Source: Loktanella sp. PT4BL
GTDB taxonomy: Bacteria > Pseudomonadota > Alphaproteobacteria > Rhodobacterales > Rhodobacteraceae
Direction: 5' to 3'
Length of the DNA stretch: 64,000 bases
Assembly (NCBI RefSeq): GCF_003201935.1
Contig: NZ_QJJL01000005.1
Location: forward strand, 62,001-126,000
The stretch's first letter is position 1, and each line of letters starts with the position of its first letter. Positions 62,910-64,000 of the stretch are shown in pieces. A model generated the notes under the pieces. That model did no database searches. It was not told the origin of the DNA and saw only the letters and a list, made by a program, of their open reading frames with translations. A program made the position numbers and the translations under genes.

Positions 62910-64000
62910 ATGAAACGCATTGCGATTTTTTGTGACGGGACTTGGAACCGCCATGATGCTGTGAACCCCACGAATGTGGTGCGCATGGCGCAGGCGGTCA
63001 AACACACGGCGGATGACGGGCGCAAACAGCAGGTGTTTTATGTGCTGGGCGTCGGGGCCGGACGCGGATCGAACGCGGTCGCGCGGTGGCTGGATCGTTT
63101 CGCGGGTGGTGCATTGGGTTGGGGCCTGATCGAGAATATCGAGGACGCCTATCGCGCTTTGGTTTTCTGCTATGAACCGGGGGACGAGATTTTCATTTTC
63201 GGATTTTCGCGCGGGGCCTATACGGCGCGGTCATTGGCCGGACTACTGCGCTCTTGCGGGATCCCGCCGCGCGAAAATGTGGGCCGTATCGGCGAGGCAA
63301 TCCGGCGCTACCGGTCGCGTTCCAAGGACACCAAACCGGATGATCCGGCAAGCTTTGCGTGGCGCCGCGATTTTGCGCCCTACACGGCGACAAGCCAACT
63401 CGAATGGAACTGGCGGCAAAAGACAAAGCCGGGCCTCTGTGTAAACCTGACGATCAAATATCTTGGCGTCTGGGATACGGTCGGCGCGCTGGGGGTGCCG
63501 GGCTATTGGGCCGCAGCACCACTCTTCAACAAAAGGCACCAGTTCCACGATGCGGACCTGTCACGCACGGTGCTTTCGGCCCGCCACGCCGTCGCGATTG
63601 ACGAGCAGCGCCGGACATTTGCGCCGGCTCTTTGGTCAGACAAGCTGGACCGCATGAACCGGACGGCGCTGGGACTGGACGCGGAGACAAGTCTGGATCC
63701 TGCCACCCGCGCGGACTGGCCCTACCGGCAGGAATGGTTCCCGGGTGATCATGGATCAGTCGGGGGCGGGGGCGACCGGTTGGGGCTCTCGGCATTCGCG
63801 TTTGACTGGGTCGCAGAAGGGGCGCAAAGGGCGGAACTGTGCATGGACAGCGCGAAACTGGCGCAGGTCCGTGAGGGGCGCAACATCCGCGAGGCACTGG
63901 TCAATCAGTCCCGTTTGGGATTGTTGGCCCGCGTGATGCGGTTGCGCCCTTTCGATCGCGACGGGCCGACGCGTGTGGTGGATGTGAGCCAGACGGCGAT
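62910..64000 (+). CDS. DUF2235 alpha/beta-hydrolase, partial (3' end outside window)
   Basis: The first 363 codons of a soluble hydrolase of the DUF2235 family, which includes the Tle1-type phospholipase effectors. The family start MKRIAIFCDGTWN (FCDGTxN) is present, and the nucleophile motif is FIFGFSRGAYTARSLAG (Gly-Phe-Ser-Arg-Gly, the lipase-type GxSxG, about residues 95-105). A later LGVWDTVGALGVP segment contains the conserved WDTVGALG. The downstream His should be near the end of what is visible (PGDHGSVGG). The ribosome site is AGGAG, 6 bases before the ATG. Its context beyond 64000 is needed to tell a type VI effector from a stand-alone enzyme. Confidence 0.9.
   Translation, partial: MKRIAIFCDGTWNRHDAVNPTNVVRMAQAVKHTADDGRKQQVFYVLGVGAGRGSNAVARWLDRFAGGALGWGLIENIEDAYRALVFCYEPGDEIFIFGFSRGAYTARSLAGLLRSCGIPPRENVGRIGEAIRRYRSRSKDTKPDDPASFAWRRDFAPYTATSQLEWNWRQKTKPGLCVNLTIKYLGVWDTVGALGVPGYWAAAPLFNKRHQFHDADLSRTVLSARHAVAIDEQRRTFAPALWSDKLDRMNRTALGLDAETSLDPATRADWPYRQEWFPGDHGSVGGGGDRLGLSAFAFDWVAEGAQRAELCMDSAKLAQVREGRNIREALVNQSRLGLLARVMRLRPFDRDGPTRVVDVSQTA

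Noticed and set aside
1..64000. tRNA, rRNA, CRISPR arrays, transposases, phage genes
   Set aside because: I read the intergenic gaps and found no cloverleaf with a TTCGA-type loop, no regular repeat-spacer pattern, and no gene of these kinds.

Overview
The window is an ordinary-looking chromosomal stretch of about 60% GC from an alphaproteobacterium of the family Rhodobacteraceae, most likely the marine Roseobacter group. This is inferred from the gene set and order: a leucine-degradation cluster next to a complete 14-gene complex I operon interrupted by small unknown genes, then birA-coaX-RNase J, a soxBDAG sarcosine oxidase operon, and several small proteins of Rhodobacterales type. No tRNA, rRNA, CRISPR array, insertion sequence or prophage was seen.

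Layout. 1-4700: the leucine/isovalerate degradation operon, with the end of mccB, then mccA, a glutathione S-transferase, HMG-CoA lyase and an enoyl-CoA hydratase. 4769-5710: a lone membrane protein. 5832-25987: the nuo operon in the order A-B-C-D-E-F-G-H-I-J-K-L-M-N. It carries eleven extra genes: a sulfotransferase (between C and D), small membrane and lipoprotein genes, a membrane-anchored helix-hairpin-helix (HhH) protein, a DUF3291-type protein, a carboxymuconolactone-decarboxylase-like protein and two exported proteins. NuoE itself is fused to the same HhH domain. 25977-29189: biotin ligase, type III pantothenate kinase and RNase J, closely coupled behind nuoN. 29190-29728: an AT-richer gap with a probable 56-residue small membrane protein on the minus strand and several hairpins.

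29729-41294: a mixed housekeeping region, with a lipoprotein, a DEAD-box helicase (minus), a hypothetical protein (minus), release factor RF3 (minus), a poly-Gly lipoprotein, a Hint-domain protein (minus), a non-canonical SDR, a GNAT acetyltransferase, an orphan ABC ATPase and a ureohydrolase. It ends with a minus-strand cluster of DUF1289, RuvX and CcmI. 41499-47321: soxB-soxD-soxA-soxG plus a cupin gene, in which sarcosine is oxidatively demethylated and tetrahydrofolate charged; a tiny antisense membrane ORF lies between soxB and soxD. 47491-53380: a VOC protein, Fe/Mn superoxide dismutase, a threonine/serine dehydratase, a LOG-family protein (minus), a LysM protein and an Atm1-type ABC exporter. 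53429-58356: an RND efflux pump (inner-membrane pump and adaptor, minus) with a promoter/operator-like palindrome but no regulator or outer-membrane channel. 58622-62099: a YfgM-like TPR protein, BamB and Der, the usual envelope-assembly/ribosome-assembly neighbours. 62080-64000: a TspO-like membrane protein (minus) and the start of a DUF2235 alpha/beta hydrolase that runs off the window.

The most interesting material is the accessory gene set in the nuo operon, especially the duplicated HhH module (fused to NuoE and as a separate membrane-anchored protein) and the sulfotransferase wedged between nuoC and nuoD. Next come the two small membrane ORFs in intergenic gaps and three candidate regulatory hairpins or palindromes (ahead of the 99-residue lipoprotein, soxB and the RND pump).
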